Part shown: in pieces, positions 1 to 9,791 of the stretch
How the letters are laid out: each line of letters starts with the position of its first letter
Position numbering within the stretch: the stretch's first letter is position 1
From: Thalassobaculaceae bacterium
GTDB lineage: Bacteria; Pseudomonadota; Alphaproteobacteria; Thalassobaculales; Thalassobaculaceae
Reading direction: 5' to 3'
Assembly (NCBI GenBank): GCA_029212785.1
Contig: JARGOG010000010.1
Coordinates: 1 to 52,440 of the forward strand
DNA length: 52,440 nucleotides
Translations under genes and position numbers: made by a program
Notes under the pieces: generated by a model
Database searches by the model: none
What the model saw: the letters and a program-made list of their open reading frames with translations, nothing else
What the model was told of the DNA's origin: nothing

Positions 1-42
1 GGTTTGTCGTCGGCGTATTGCTGGCCGGCGGGCGAGGCCCAA

Positions 43-1107
43 CTACATAATTGTCGACGGTGCCGACGCTTCCAGCGACAGCAGCTTCTCCAGCCCGGGC
101 GCCAGATCCGACTGAACGAACTCCGCCCGCTTGTGCGGGCTGCCGGTATGGCTGGGGAACTTGGCCTCCCAGGCGTCCAGCTTGACGGTGAGGCCGCAGA
201 GCACGCCGCCGATGGTCTCGTGGTGGCTGGTGATCAGGGCGTGCAGTTTCTGGAAGCTCTCCATCGAGATGTTGTCCCAGAACGTCTGCGAGTTGCGGTC
301 GAAGGACTCGAAGCGTCCGGTCACGGAGCCGAGCAACTCGTTCAGACCGTTGCGGACGACGTCGCATTTCTCCATCAACTGGCGGTTCTCGCGCAGCATG
401 GTCTCGCGCATTTCGTCCATCCAATCGGTGAGCTGATCGAATTTCGGGACCACCTCGTCGAGGCACCGCCGGAAATAGGAGAGGGACAGATAGATATCGC
501 CGTACTTCTCCAGGAAGTCGGGGATATCGGCGACGGTGATGTTCATCATCGCGGCGATCTTCTGCATGTTCTTCAGCGCGACCTTGCGGTCGACATTCTT
601 GAACATGTCGATGATCTGACCCGAATTCTCTGCGTTGTCCGTGCTGGCGCCGAACACGTTGACCACCAGGGGGCGGGTGAAGGATTTCATGTAGTCGGTA
701 AGCCGCGCTTCCATGGCCGGCGACAGGTTGAGATCGGTGGCCTGCCGGACATCGATCTTCAGGTCGCGCAGGGAATTGCGCAGCGAGAACACGTCGAAAC
801 TGTTCAGCTCGGCGAGCTCGAACAACACGTCCATATCGGCCTTGAGATCTTCCTCGGAGGCGCCGATGAAATCCGGCAGGTCCTTGATTCTGATCAGGCC
901 GGCTCCGGTGCTGCCGTCGTTGAACAGTTCCAGCTCGGAGTTGAGCTGAGAGGTCTTGATCAGGCGTGCTCGTGCGAGGCCCGGCAACCGCAGCGGTACG
1001 ATGCGCAAAGGCATCGTATGTAAGGAGTCCCGGTCGATGTCTGCGAGATCGTCGAGGATGGCTGTGCTCTTGGGTTCCGCTTCGGCGGACAAACCATGAT
1101 CCGCCAC
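43..1107 (-). CDS. Conserved-looking protein of unknown function, 354 aa
   Basis: The reading frame opens with GTG at 1107 and closes with TAG at 43-45. I do not recognise a family. The product looks soluble and mostly helical: there is no signal peptide or membrane segment, and charged helices run through residues 60-330. The first 35 residues look disordered. An alternative ATG at 1014 (sequence MPLRIVPL) would remove that tail; neither start has a clear Shine-Dalgarno sequence. Codon use is normal for the window, with strong GC at third positions, which supports a real gene. The next gene, hspQ, diverges from it across 292 bases, so they do not share an operon. No function is proposed. Confidence 0.75.
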   Translation of the reverse strand: MADHGLSAEAEPKSTAILDDLADIDRDSLHTMPLRIVPLRLPGLARARLIKTSQLNSELELFNDGSTGAGLIRIKDLPDFIGASEEDLKADMDVLFELAELNSFDVFSLRNSLRDLKIDVRQATDLNLSPAMEARLTDYMKSFTRPLVVNVFGASTDNAENSGQIIDMFKNVDRKVALKNMQKIAAMMNITVADIPDFLEKYGDIYLSLSYFRRCLDEVVPKFDQLTDWMDEMRETMLRENRQLMEKCDVVRNGLNELLGSVTGRFESFDRNSQTFWDNISMESFQKLHALITSHHETIGGVLCGLTVKLDAWEAKFPSHTGSPHKRAEFVQSDLAPGLEKLLSLEASAPSTIM

Positions 1108-1399
1108 CTGCGATTGCTCAAGCTGAAAACGCAGTATGGTTTCATTCAGATAAGTGAAATCATTCTATGACTTTGAAAGTAGGCGGTGCAGTAGCTTCTT
1201 GCGATGCGCTGCCATGGTCATGACATCGGATATTCCGGCCGTCGGTTTCGGGATTGGCCCTACGCATGTATGGTCTGCGGACGACGCGGTCGGCGGGAAG
1301 CCGGCGGCGGGGCGTTTCCGGGCGGGCTCTTGCCCCTCGGCGTTCATTGGCCAAATATGTCAGTTATATACCGAAACTTTCTGCGGACCGGGCAGGACC

Positions 1400-1726
1400 A
1401 TGAAGATCATTGAGCCCAAATTCCCGATCGGCGCGGTGGTCAAGCACCGCCACTTCGATTTCCGTGGTGTGGTGTTCGACATCGATCCGGAATTCTCCAA
1501 TACGGAGGAGTGGTACAATTCGATTCCCGAGGACCGCCGGCCGCGGCGCGACCAGCCATTCTATCATCTGTTCGCCGAAAACCCGCAGAGCTACTATATC
1601 GCCTATGTGTCGGAGCAGAACCTGGTCGACGACATGACCAACGGACCGGTCGACCACCCGCAGATTTCCGAGATGTTTCGCACCAGTGGCGACGGCCGGT
1701 ACGTCATGCGCCAGGTCAACGCCTGA
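1400..1726 (+). CDS. hspQ: Heat shock protein HspQ
   Basis: The 108-residue product matches the HspQ/YccV-like family, a small beta-rich protein. In enterobacteria HspQ binds hemimethylated DNA (DnaA control) and acts as a specificity-enhancing factor for Lon protease; those roles are known from the family and inferred here. Recognisable segments are KFPIGAVVKHRHFDFRGVVFD at the start, DQPFYHLFAE in the middle and YIAYVSEQNL near residue 75. The ATG at 1400 is chosen over an upstream in-frame start at 1154 because family members are about 105 residues long and the upstream part has no similarity to anything I know. It converges on the REC-like gene across 30 bases. Confidence 0.9.
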   Translation: MKIIEPKFPIGAVVKHRHFDFRGVVFDIDPEFSNTEEWYNSIPEDRRPRRDQPFYHLFAENPQSYYIAYVSEQNLVDDMTNGPVDHPQISEMFRTSGDGRYVMRQVNA

Positions 1727-1756
1727 ACCCTCGCGACCTTTTGATCTCGACGGCCG

Positions 1757-2788
1757 TCACCGGGCCTCCCGGTGGCTGCTGGAAAATGCGCGCTCGGCCT
1801 CCTTCAACGTCGCCATGATGGTGCGGCCGGTTGGACCGCCATCGTCGTCGATGCGGTGTTTGAGGGCGGCACCGATCCCATCGAGATGGGCGCCGAGAAA
1901 GGACACGAGTCTGGGGCCGAGCCCGTGTTTGCCGGCGCTGTAGCGTGTCAGAGATCCGGTGATGGCGCCGAGCAGGGCGAGACCGCGCTGAGCCGAGAGC
2001 CGGGTTGAGGCGGCGGCCTGGGTGTTGAGGCGGGCCAGCAGGGGCGGGGAGAGTGTCGCCTGCAGTTCGGACCAGGTCCGCCCCATCACCTCGCTCTGGC
2101 GGTCGATCAGGCGGAGGCCTTCGCGCTTCTTCTGGGAGATGTGATGAAATGCCGGCAGCACCGTGCTCCGCTGTAATCCGTTGCGCAGCGCCAGGCCGGC
2201 ACTGACGCTCGCGGTGCCGGCTGGGAAGCGTTTGAACCGGAAGCCGGTGGTCTCGGCGGCGATGTCGTAACGGGTGGCGGTGGAGGCCACGGCCTGCTCG
2301 GCCAATGGCGTCCCTCGGCGGTCGGTCGGCTTCGCGTCGGCGCTTGCTCGGCGTTCCGGACCGACATAGGCGCCGCTGACAATGAAGTCGGACCGATCGA
2401 TCGGCCATTGCCGAACGGCGGTCGCTAGCACTTGCCGATTGAAGGGACGGCTCAGGGTCAGCAGGCAGCCGGCCCGCAGACTCTGCCGCAGGTCGCTCTC
2501 CGTGATTCCGTCGCCGAAGAAGCCGAGGGCGAGCCCGGGATAGGGACTGTCCGGGTCGCGTCGGACGAACTGGACAAGGGCCAGGGCCGGGTCGGGGCCG
2601 AGATCGCGGTTGAACAGGGCGAGTGTTATCCGATTGCCCGGATCTCTCAGCCGGTCGATCGCGCCCTGTGACGTCGCGGTACGCTCGACCATTTGGTCGG
2701 TCAACCAGGGACTGGCATCGAGGAGGCGCATGACATCCGTGTCGTTGCCGCCCGCGAGGAGGATCCGTTCTGTACCTGTGGTCATCAT
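1757..2788 (-). CDS. Degenerate response-regulator (REC-like) protein
   Basis: Residues 7-125 follow the alternating strand/helix pattern of a receiver domain: RILLAGG as the first strand, ITLALFN as the third, and TLSRPF as the last strand with its following turn. The usual phospho-acceptor Asp is Asn60 and the usual Lys before Pro-Phe is Arg, so classical phosphorylation is doubtful. Residues 130-343 hold a GPERR-type linker and a helical tail that I do not recognise. The start at 2788 (ATG-ATG) has GTGAGGCG directly before it; a longer frame to 2854 is possible. It lies downstream of the SMP-30 gene on the same strand with a 204-base gap, so its own promoter is likely. It may be an output or scaffold protein in a signalling pathway. 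Confidence 0.72.
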   Translation of the reverse strand: MMTTGTERILLAGGNDTDVMRLLDASPWLTDQMVERTATSQGAIDRLRDPGNRITLALFNRDLGPDPALALVQFVRRDPDSPYPGLALGFFGDGITESDLRQSLRAGCLLTLSRPFNRQVLATAVRQWPIDRSDFIVSGAYVGPERRASADAKPTDRRGTPLAEQAVASTATRYDIAAETTGFRFKRFPAGTASVSAGLALRNGLQRSTVLPAFHHISQKKREGLRLIDRQSEVMGRTWSELQATLSPPLLARLNTQAAASTRLSAQRGLALLGAITGSLTRYSAGKHGLGPRLVSFLGAHLDGIGAALKHRIDDDGGPTGRTIMATLKEAERAFSSSHREAR

Positions 2789-2992
2789 CGCCTCACCGAT
2801 CAGGGATGGGTGCGGTGATATCGGCAAGACTCGTGCCGGTTGTGGGTTAACCAAAGCGTGCGGCGGATTCCAGGCAATGCCCGCGATGATTCCTGTGCCG
2901 CCCTTGGGAGTCGCGGAATCGGATTCCGGCCGAAGCGGCTGAATCTGCCGGGCGCGGGTCTTTCGGGAGCGATCCGACCGGTCGTTGTCGGC

Positions 2993-3913
2993 TCAGGAGA
3001 GACCGAACATGGCCGCGCCCGCCACCGGCAGTTCGGCGCTCAGGATCGCGCCGGTCTCGCTCTCGGTGATGAACAGGGTGCGCCGTTCAGGTCCGCCGAA
3101 AGCGACATTGGTGGTGCCAAGCCCAGCGGGGGAGCGCACCCGGTTCAGCGGCTCGCCCAGCGGCGAGAAATGCCAGACGGAGCCGAGGCCGAAATGGGCG
3201 ACCACCAGCCCGCCGGTCTCGTCGATGGCCAGGCCGTCGGGCCCGTGGCCGCCGGAGAGCTGGATGAACTGTCCGACCTTGGAGACGTGTCCGTCCGGCA
3301 TCAGCGGCAGGCGCCAGATGGCATTGGCGCGGGTCATGGCGACGTAGAGCCAGTTCTCCTGCGGGGTGAGCACGAGGCCGTTGGGCGACGGGCCGTTGTC
3401 GAGCAGCTTGTCGAGCCGGCCCTCGGCGGTCAGGCGGAACACCCGTCCGCGGGGATCGTGCAGTCCGGTCTGGCCCTGGTCGGTGAAGTAGAGGTCGCCG
3501 TTTGAAGCGAAGTGCAGGTCGTTGACGCCGATCAGCCCTTCGGAATAGCGGTCGCCGACCACCGTCTCGACGCTACCGGTCGCCGGATCGAGGACCAGCA
3601 CGCCGAGTTTATAGTCGGCGATGAAGGCGCGGCCGTCGGCATGGAATTTCAGTCCGTTCGGCCAGCCGCCGTAGTCGGCGACGACATCCCAGTCCCTGCC
3701 GTCAGCGGACAGGCGGAGAATTCGGCCGTTGGGGATGTCGACCAGCCAGAGATTGCCGTCGCGGTCGAAGCTTGGCCCCTCCAGAAAACAGTCGGTCTGC
3801 ATGCCCGGACGGTTGCCGCGCACCCACCCGGATTCGGTGTGCTTGCGCAGGCTGTCGGGCAGGCGGGCGAAGACGCGGGCTTCGATGTCTGTAGGCGGGG
3901 GAAATAGGCTCAT
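2993..3913 (-). CDS. SMP-30/gluconolactonase family hydrolase
   Basis: This 306-residue protein has the six-bladed propeller pattern of the SMP-30/gluconolactonase/LRE family, which hydrolyses sugar lactones or similar esters using one divalent metal ion. The expected metal ligands are visible: Glu45 in FLEGPSF, Asn131 in GVNDLHF, Asn178 in SPNGLVL and Asp226 in GPDGLAI. There is no signal peptide, so it should be cytoplasmic. The length is typical. Nothing nearby supplies an obvious sugar pathway, so the true substrate cannot be read from context. It is 79 bases from the gene upstream (the small charged protein) and could be cotranscribed with it. Confidence 0.88.
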   Translation of the reverse strand: MSLFPPPTDIEARVFARLPDSLRKHTESGWVRGNRPGMQTDCFLEGPSFDRDGNLWLVDIPNGRILRLSADGRDWDVVADYGGWPNGLKFHADGRAFIADYKLGVLVLDPATGSVETVVGDRYSEGLIGVNDLHFASNGDLYFTDQGQTGLHDPRGRVFRLTAEGRLDKLLDNGPSPNGLVLTPQENWLYVAMTRANAIWRLPLMPDGHVSKVGQFIQLSGGHGPDGLAIDETGGLVVAHFGLGSVWHFSPLGEPLNRVRSPAGLGTTNVAFGGPERRTLFITESETGAILSAELPVAGAAMFGLS

Positions 3914-3993
3914 GGTCAGCAGGCTAGCCGGATGGCCGACCCGGTCAATCCCTGCAATGCGCTCCAGCCGCCAAGGGCGGGATATGGGGGGCG

Positions 3994-4551
3994 CTACACC
4001 TTAAGATTCTGAGGGATGTCGGGCTTCTTCTCGGTCTCGGCATCGGGAGTATAGGTCTTGGCCCGGTCCTTGACCTTCGGGGCGGTATCCAGCGGCTTCG
4101 CCTTGGTCGGGCCCTTTGCCTTCACACCGCCGCTCATCATGGCGACTTCGAGCATTCGCTCGCACTGTTTTTTGAAATCGGCCGGTGCCTTGTACTTCAT
4201 GGCGCCGGCAAGGGCCTCGCGCGCTTTTTTCGTCATCTCGCTGCGCTTGTCGGTGTTGTCGGCCTTGCCTGCATCGATCGCGCCCTTGCAGGCGAGCGCG
4301 GTGGCTTTCATGTAGGCGTGCAGCAGGAAGGCATCGACGGCGTTGCGCCGGTCCTTGGAATAGGCGGGCGGGAGCTTCGGGTTCTTGAGGGATTCGACAA
4401 GCCGCTTGGCGGCGGCCTCGCTGCGCTCGGTATTGCCGGCCTCGGCGTGGTGGCGCAGGTGATCGAAGCCGGAATCGATCGAGATCATCGTCGCCTCGAT
4501 TTTCCGCTTCTCCGCCTCTTCCTTTTCGGCGTCCTTGTCGTTTTTACCCAT
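3994..4551 (-). CDS. Small charged protein of unknown function
   Basis: The product is about 185 residues, rich in Lys, Glu and Ala, with a predicted helical core (about residues 20-135) and a Pro/Lys-rich tail that is probably disordered. There is no signal peptide. I do not recognise a family. Two starts are plausible: ATG at 4551 (MGKNDKD) and an in-frame GTG at 4560, which sits 10 bases after a good GGAGG. A longer frame to 4596 is less likely because the GGAGG lies inside it. The two cysteines (in LACKG and KKQCER) are isolated and do not suggest a metal site. It may be cotranscribed with the lactonase gene downstream. Confidence 0.65.
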   Translation of the reverse strand: MGKNDKDAEKEEAEKRKIEATMISIDSGFDHLRHHAEAGNTERSEAAAKRLVESLKNPKLPPAYSKDRRNAVDAFLLHAYMKATALACKGAIDAGKADNTDKRSEMTKKAREALAGAMKYKAPADFKKQCERMLEVAMMSGGVKAKGPTKAKPLDTAPKVKDRAKTYTPDAETEKKPDIPQNLKV

Positions 4552-4750
4552 GCCGAACACGGCCAGGTTTCCTCCTTCAAAACCCTCCCGGTTCAAATGC
4601 CGGGGCTTCGAGGGCAGCAGTTACATGACTGCACTCTGAGACTGAAGGATAGGGGTTAATATTCCGTTAGCGTAAAGAAAATTGCGGCGGAGTTGTTCTT
4701 GCGGATTCAGTAAAATTGTCGACGATCTTGTTTTAATTCTACAAAATTTT

Positions 4751-4787
4751 ACTAAAGAAAAAGGGGAAAGCTTGAGGCTTTCCCCTT
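4751..4787 (-). terminator. Rho-independent terminator of nrdJ
   Basis: An 11-bp perfect stem (4761-4771 pairing with 4777-4787) with a 5-base loop lies 23 bases after the nrdJ stop. On the minus strand the stem is followed by a T-rich run (TTTCTTTAG). This is the strongest terminator in the window and isolates nrdJ from the genes to its left. Confidence 0.9.
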
Positions 4788-4809
4788 ACGCGTTGGTTAT
4801 GGAGTACGT

Positions 4810-7800
4810 TCAGCTGCAGCCGCTGGTCCCGCCGCAGGTGTCGCACTTCATGCAGGTGCCGTTCCGCACCAAGGTGAAGTTGCCGCATTCGCCGCAGCTC
4901 TCCCCTTCGTAACCCTTGATCCGGGCCTCGCGGATCGCCGAGAGCTTGGCATCGACGGCGTCCTTCACCGACGTGCTGACAGTGGTCGTCTGGGTCACGG
5001 TCCGCTCGGCAACAGCCACGCCGCCGCCGGACGCGCTGGGGGCCGGGACACTCGGGGCGGCGGAGGTCATGGGGGCCGCAGTAACGGCGTCGGTACCGGT
5101 CGCCCGCCACTCGTTGAGCCCGCCGGTGATCACCTCCAGATTGGCCCGCACATCGGTCCGGGCAAAGCCGCGGCTGGCGAAGCCGCTGACCTTCTCCAGC
5201 ATCGCGGAGGCGGCGGCGGCATTATGCTCCTCGCCCTGGCCGTCGCCGACCGTGTCCGGCATCAGGTCTTCCTGCTCGACATGGGCCAGGTCGTGGCGGT
5301 CGAGATAGGAGATCGCCAGTTCGCGGAACAGGTAGTCGAGGATCGACGTCGCCATCTTGATGGCGTCATTGCCCTGGACCAGGCCCTGCGGCTCGAACCG
5401 GGTGAAAGTGAAGGCATCGACATACTCTTCCAGCGGCACGCCGTATTGCAGGCCGATGGACACCGCGATCGCGAAGTTGTTCATCAGCGAGCGGAAGGCG
5501 GCCCCTTCCTTGTGCATGTCGATGAAGATCTCGCCGAGCTTGCCGTCGGAGTATTCGCCGGTCCGCAGATACACCTTGTGGCCGCCGACGACCGCCTTCT
5601 GGGTGTAGCCCTTGCGGCGTTGTGGCAGGCGATCGCGCTCTGCCCGATGCTCCACGATCTTCTCGACGACCTTCTCGACGATACGCTCGGCGACCACTTC
5701 GACCTTCTGGGCGGTCGGCTGGGCGGCGAACTCCTCGGCGTCGTCCTCGTCCTCGAAGTCGAAGACCGCGGCCGAGAGCGGCTGGCTCAGCTTGGAGCCG
5801 TCGCGGTACAGCGCGTTGGCTTTCAGGCCGAGGCGCCAGGACAGCGCATAGGCGTTCTGGCAATCCTCGACCGTGGCGCCGTTCGGCATGTTGATGGTCT
5901 TGGAAATCGCACCCGAGATGAACGGCTGGGCCGCCGCCATCATGCGGATGTGGCTCTCGGCGGAGAGGTAGCGCTTGCCGATCCGGCCGCACGGGTTGGC
6001 GCAGTCGAACACCGACAGATGCTCGTCCTTCAGGTGCGGCGCGCCTTCCAGCGTCATCGCTCCGCAGACATACGTGTTCGCGGCGTCGATCTCGGTCTTC
6101 GAGAACCCGAGCTCCGAGAGCATGTCGAAGGAGATGTCGTTAAGCTGGGCGTCGGTGAAGCCGAGCGTCTCCCGGCAGAACGTCTCGCCGAGGGACCACT
6201 TGTTGAACGCGAACTTGATGTCGAACGCCGACACAACCGCCTGTTCCATCGCACCGATCTGTTCGGCGCCGAAGCCCTTGGCGGCAAGCGCCTCATGACC
6301 GAGGCCGGGGGCGTCCTTCAGGGTGCCGTGGCCGACCGCGTAGCGCACGATCTCCTCGACCTGGCCGTCGGCATAGCCGAGGGTCCGCAGTGCTTCCGGG
6401 ACGACGCGGTTGATGATCTTGAAGTAGCCGCCGCCGGCGAGCTTTTTGAACTTCACGATCGCGAAGTCGGGCTCGATGCCGGTGGTGTCGCAATCCATCA
6501 CCAGGCCGATCGTGCCGGTCGGGGCGATCACGGTGGCCTGGGCGTTGCGGTAGCCGTGCTTCTCGCCGAGCGCCAGAGCTTCGGTCCAGGACGCCTGCGC
6601 CGCGGCGACCAGATCGGCCTGCGGGCAATTCGCGGCGTCCAGCGCCACCGGCGCGATCGACAGATCCTCGTAACCGGCCGTCTCACCATAGGCGGCGCGA
6701 CGGTGGTTGCGGATCACCCGCAGCATGTTCTCGGCATTCGCCGGATATTCCGGGAACGGGCCGAGCTCGCCCGCCATGTTCGCCGAAGTGGCGTAGGAGA
6801 TGCCGGTCATCAGCGCGGTGATGGCACCGCAGAGTGCGCGGCCGGCATCGCTGTCGTAGGACAGGCCCATGCCCATCAGCAGGCCGCCGATATTGGCGTA
6901 GCCGAGGCCGAGCGTGCGGTAGTCGTAGGAGAGCTTGGCGATCTCCTTCGACGGGAACTGCGCCATCAGAACGGCGATTTCCAGCGTGACGGTCCACAGC
7001 CGGGTGGCGTGGGTGAAGGCGGCGACGTCGAACGTGCCATCGGCCTTCTGGAACTGCATCAGGTTCATCGACGCCAGATTGCAGGCGGTGTCGTCGAGGA
7101 ACATGTACTCCGAGCACGGATTGGACGCGTTGATGCGGCCGCCGGCCGGGCAGGTGTGCCAGTCGTTAATGGTGGTGTCGTACTGCAGGCCCGGATCGGC
7201 GCTCTGCCAGGCGGCTTCGGCGATCTTCTCCCAGAGGTCCCTGGCCCGCAGGGTGGCGCTGATCTTGCCGTCGGTCCGGCGGATCAGGTTCCAGTCGTCA
7301 TCGGCCTCGACGGCGCGCAGGAAATCGTCGCTGACACGCACCGAGTTGTTCGAGTTCTGGCCGGAAACGGTGAGGTAGGCCTCGCTGTCCCAGTCGGTGT
7401 CGTAGGTCCGGAATTCGATTTCGGTGAAGCCCTGGCGCGCGAACTGGATCACCCGCTGGACGTAGCTGAGCGGAATCATCGCGCTCTTGGCGGCCTTGAT
7501 GGCGGCCTTGAGCTCCGGATTCGCCTTCGGCTCGAAGGCGTCGTCGCCGAGGGTCTCGCGGGCATCGACGCAGGCGGCCATGATCCCCTTCATGGCCCGG
7601 GCGGTGAGCTTTGAGCCGGCGACCAGGGCCGCGACCTTCTGCTCCTCGATGGCTTTCCAGGAGATGTACTGGACGATGTCCGGATGATCGATATCGACGG
7701 TGACCATCTTCGCGGCGCGACGGGTGGTGCCGCCCGACTTGATGGCACCGGCGGCCCGGTCGCCGATCTTCAGGAAGCTCATCAGGCCGGAGGACTTGCC

Positions 7801-8544
7801 GCCGCCGGCGAGCGGCTCGTTCTCGCCGCGCAGGCGGGAGAAGTTGGAGCCGGTGCCGGAGCCGTACTTGAACAGACGCGCCTCGCGGACCCAGAGGTCC
7901 ATGATGCCGCCCTCGTTCACCAGATCGTCCTGCACGCCCTGAATGAAGCAGGCATGCGGCTGCGGGTGCTCGTAGGCCGACTTGGAGCGGGTCAGCTTGC
8001 CGGTCTTGAAGTCGACATAGTGGTGACCCTGGGCCGGACCGTCGATGCCGTAGGCCCAATGCAGGCCGGTGTTGAACCATTGCGGCGAGTTCGGCGCGGC
8101 CATCTGGCGGGCCAGCATCGCGCACATCTCATCGTAATAGGCCTGGGCGTCGGCTTCGGTGTCGAAGTAGCCGCCCTTCCAGCCCCAATAGGTCCAGGTG
8201 CCGGCCAGACGGTTGAACACCTGCTTGGCGCTGTTCTCGCCGGTGGTGCGCTCTTCCTTCGGCAGGGCGGCGAGCTTCTCCTCGTCCGGCGCCTCGCGCC
8301 ACAGCCAGGCCGGGACGTCCTTCTCCTTGACCTTCTTGAGCACGGCCGGGATCCCGGCCTTGCGGAAATACTTCTGCGCCAGGATGTCGCTGGCCACTTG
8401 GGACCAGTCGCTCGGCACTTCCATGTCGTCGCGGCGGAACACGATCGAGCCGTCCGGATTCCGGATCTCGCTCGTGGTCATCCGGAAATCGATGCCATCG
8501 AATGCATCCTTGCCGGCCGTGGTAAAGCGCCGCTCGATCTTCAT
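4810..8544 (-). CDS. nrdJ: Vitamin B12-dependent (class II) ribonucleotide reductase
   Basis: This 1,244-residue enzyme reduces ribonucleotides to deoxyribonucleotides using adenosylcobalamin to make the active-site thiyl radical, so it works with or without oxygen. The catalytic Asn-Cys-Glu set is visible in SNPCSEYMF near residue 475, with [11 protein letters not shown] just after it, APTGTIG near 670 for phosphate binding, and HACFIQG near 200 for one redox cysteine. The C-terminus carries a CGECGNF...CMKCDTCGG cysteine cluster, a zinc-ribbon-like tail found in long NrdJ proteins. The start at 8544 (MKIERRF) has AGGAG 8 bases upstream; the frame extends to 8655 but that stretch has no family similarity. 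Two NrdR-box-like sites precede it. No nrdA/nrdB genes are in the window. Confidence 0.96.
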   Translation of the reverse strand: MKIERRFTTAGKDAFDGIDFRMTTSEIRNPDGSIVFRRDDMEVPSDWSQVASDILAQKYFRKAGIPAVLKKVKEKDVPAWLWREAPDEEKLAALPKEERTTGENSAKQVFNRLAGTWTYWGWKGGYFDTEADAQAYYDEMCAMLARQMAAPNSPQWFNTGLHWAYGIDGPAQGHHYVDFKTGKLTRSKSAYEHPQPHACFIQGVQDDLVNEGGIMDLWVREARLFKYGSGTGSNFSRLRGENEPLAGGGKSSGLMSFLKIGDRAAGAIKSGGTTRRAAKMVTVDIDHPDIVQYISWKAIEEQKVAALVAGSKLTARAMKGIMAACVDARETLGDDAFEPKANPELKAAIKAAKSAMIPLSYVQRVIQFARQGFTEIEFRTYDTDWDSEAYLTVSGQNSNNSVRVSDDFLRAVEADDDWNLIRRTDGKISATLRARDLWEKIAEAAWQSADPGLQYDTTINDWHTCPAGGRINASNPCSEYMFLDDTACNLASMNLMQFQKADGTFDVAAFTHATRLWTVTLEIAVLMAQFPSKEIAKLSYDYRTLGLGYANIGGLLMGMGLSYDSDAGRALCGAITALMTGISYATSANMAGELGPFPEYPANAENMLRVIRNHRRAAYGETAGYEDLSIAPVALDAANCPQADLVAAAQASWTEALALGEKHGYRNAQATVIAPTGTIGLVMDCDTTGIEPDFAIVKFKKLAGGGYFKIINRVVPEALRTLGYADGQVEEIVRYAVGHGTLKDAPGLGHEALAAKGFGAEQIGAMEQAVVSAFDIKFAFNKWSLGETFCRETLGFTDAQLNDISFDMLSELGFSKTEIDAANTYVCGAMTLEGAPHLKDEHLSVFDCANPCGRIGKRYLSAESHIRMMAAAQPFISGAISKTINMPNGATVEDCQNAYALSWRLGLKANALYRDGSKLSQPLSAAVFDFEDEDDAEEFAAQPTAQKVEVVAERIVEKVVEKIVEHRAERDRLPQRRKGYTQKAVVGGHKVYLRTGEYSDGKLGEIFIDMHKEGAAFRSLMNNFAIAVSIGLQYGVPLEEYVDAFTFTRFEPQGLVQGNDAIKMATSILDYLFRELAISYLDRHDLAHVEQEDLMPDTVGDGQGEEHNAAAASAMLEKVSGFASRGFARTDVRANLEVITGGLNEWRATGTDAVTAAPMTSAAPSVPAPSASGGGVAVAERTVTQTTTVSTSVKDAVDAKLSAIREARIKGYEGESCGECGNFTLVRNGTCMKCDTCGGTSGCS

Positions 8545-8627
8545 GCTTAAGCTCCTGCCTCTGGGTATCTTGCTGCCGGATTGTCTCGCCGGGCCCTTTG
8601 CGCGTAAGAGCGTCCCCCGCCCGTGTC

Positions 8628-8673
8628 GCCCCACATATTGTGTTTCGACGATCAAAACCTACTTGATTTAGTG
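8628..8673 (-). promoter_or_regulatory. Two tandem NrdR-box-like sites upstream of nrdJ
   Basis: Read on the minus strand, 8643-8628 is ACACAATATGTGGGGC and 8673-8658 is CACTAAATCAAGTAGG. Both resemble the imperfect palindrome ACACTATATATAGTGT bound by NrdR, the ATP/dATP-sensing repressor of ribonucleotide reductase genes. By my hand alignment the first matches at 11 of 16 positions and the core of the second at about 10 of 14. Their centres are 30 bases apart, close to three helical turns, which is the usual tandem arrangement. They lie 84-129 bases before the nrdJ start codon. The spacing supports the call as much as the sequence does. Confidence 0.6.
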
Positions 8674-9098
8674 ATCGGAGGGCAACTTCAAAAATGACTC
8701 TTCGGTGACTTTCTTGGGGCTGTTGCTGCGTTGCAACAAGTAACTTCGAAGTCAAATTGCTTCGATCGAAAGTCCACGCAAGACTTCCGTTGGTGCCCCT
8801 TGGCGATGTCCTTAAGAGACGGTGTCCGTGCCCAGATCCGCCTCTGATCGACGGCCCGGTCCAAGTCTCCGCCTCGGACCTCGATGCCGCCATTAAGGAT
8901 GCGTTAGCATCTTCGTCGGTGCAATAGATTTTGTAGGAAAGATTATTGCGAAATCTAGATGTGGTGGAGGCGGGTAGTTATCCACAGACTCATTGCACCC
9001 GCGGAATCCCGGGCTTCTCGGGTTGCCGGAGCCTTGTCCGGCCCCCTAGGATGGCGTCCCGAACGATCCTGCTCGAAACACAATAATCGGAGGAACCC
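8674..9098. other. Intergenic region between nrdJ and the RraA-like gene
   Basis: About 425 bases without a supported gene. It is less GC-rich than its neighbours. It holds a 6-bp stem at 8721-8738, one exact TTATCCACA (DnaA-box sequence) at 8978-8986, and a strong Shine-Dalgarno (GGAGG) before 9099. I saw no B12-box that would indicate a cobalamin riboswitch. Confidence 0.5.
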
Positions 9099-9770
9099 AT
9101 GGCGATTCTGCGCCGTGCGATGAGCTACACCCCGCTGGATACGGCGACGCTGCAGCGTTGGCGCGCGGTGCCGCCGGCGGTGGCGGGCGACTGCCTGAAC
9201 CGCGATCGCTGCATGGACAGTTCCGTGGCCCCGCTGTCCGAGGGATACACCATGGTGGGGCATGCCCGCACGATCTCGGTCATGGCCGGTGACAATGCGG
9301 CCGTCCACGCCGCCCTGCCGCTGATCCAGCCCGGCGAGATCCTGGTGGTCACTGCCGGCGGCGCCGGCGAAGTCGCCATCATCGGCGAGATCATCGCCGA
9401 GTGCGCCAAGGCCAGGGGCTGCGCGGGCATCGTGCTGGACGGGGCGGTGCGCGATGTCGGCTCGCTGCGGACCATGGGCATGCCGGTCTATGCAACCGGC
9501 GCCACGCCGCGCGGCCCGCACAAGGGATTCGGTGGCGAGATCGACACGCCGATCGCCTGCGGCGGTGTGGTCGTCGCCCCCGGCGACCTGGTGCTGGGCG
9601 ACGATGACGGGATCTGCGTCGTGCCGCGGGCGGTCTGCGACGCGGTGCTGGTCAAGGGCGAGGCGCAGGTCGCGAAGGAAGCCGACATCATCGCCAAGGT
9701 CCGCGCCGGCATCACCACCGCCGAACTCCAGGGTCTCGCCGTGCCGGAGCCGAGCGCGGAGACGAACTGA
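9099..9770 (+). CDS. RraA family / 4-hydroxy-4-methyl-2-oxoglutarate aldolase-like protein
   Basis: The 223-residue product belongs to the RraA-like superfamily, whose members are either class II pyruvate aldolases (HMG/CHA aldolase, with Mg2+) or RNase E regulators. The sequence has the family core: GHARTISV near residue 55, the GGAGEVAIIGEI loop near residue 90, and GIVLDGAVRDV near residue 118, where the Arg and Asp of the aldolase active site sit. The GGAGE and DGAVRD segments favour an aldolase or decarboxylase over an RNase E inhibitor. The start has CGGAGG 6 bases upstream. No aromatic meta-cleavage genes are nearby, so the substrate is uncertain. It converges on the DMT exporter with a 21-base gap. 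Confidence 0.85.
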   Translation: MAILRRAMSYTPLDTATLQRWRAVPPAVAGDCLNRDRCMDSSVAPLSEGYTMVGHARTISVMAGDNAAVHAALPLIQPGEILVVTAGGAGEVAIIGEIIAECAKARGCAGIVLDGAVRDVGSLRTMGMPVYATGATPRGPHKGFGGEIDTPIACGGVVVAPGDLVLGDDDGICVVPRAVCDAVLVKGEAQVAKEADIIAKVRAGITTAELQGLAVPEPSAETN

Positions 9771-9791
9771 GGCGGCGGGCGCCGGCCCCGC

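Noticed and set aside
1154-1399. N-terminal extension of hspQ to 190 residues
   Set aside because: HspQ proteins are about 105 residues, and the extra part does not resemble any protein segment I know.
5224-7614. 796-codon open frame antisense to nrdJ
   Set aside because: It mirrors the codon structure of nrdJ on the other strand, has no ribosome site or family features, and such frames are expected in GC-rich genes.
8978-8986. Exact DnaA-box sequence TTATCCACA upstream of nrdJ
   Set aside because: A single 9-base match on either strand is expected about 0.4 times by chance in a window of this size, and no cluster of boxes or origin gene is near.
8545-9098. Cobalamin riboswitch before nrdJ
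   Set aside because: I looked for the conserved B12-box on the nrdJ strand and did not see it; absence by eye is not proof.
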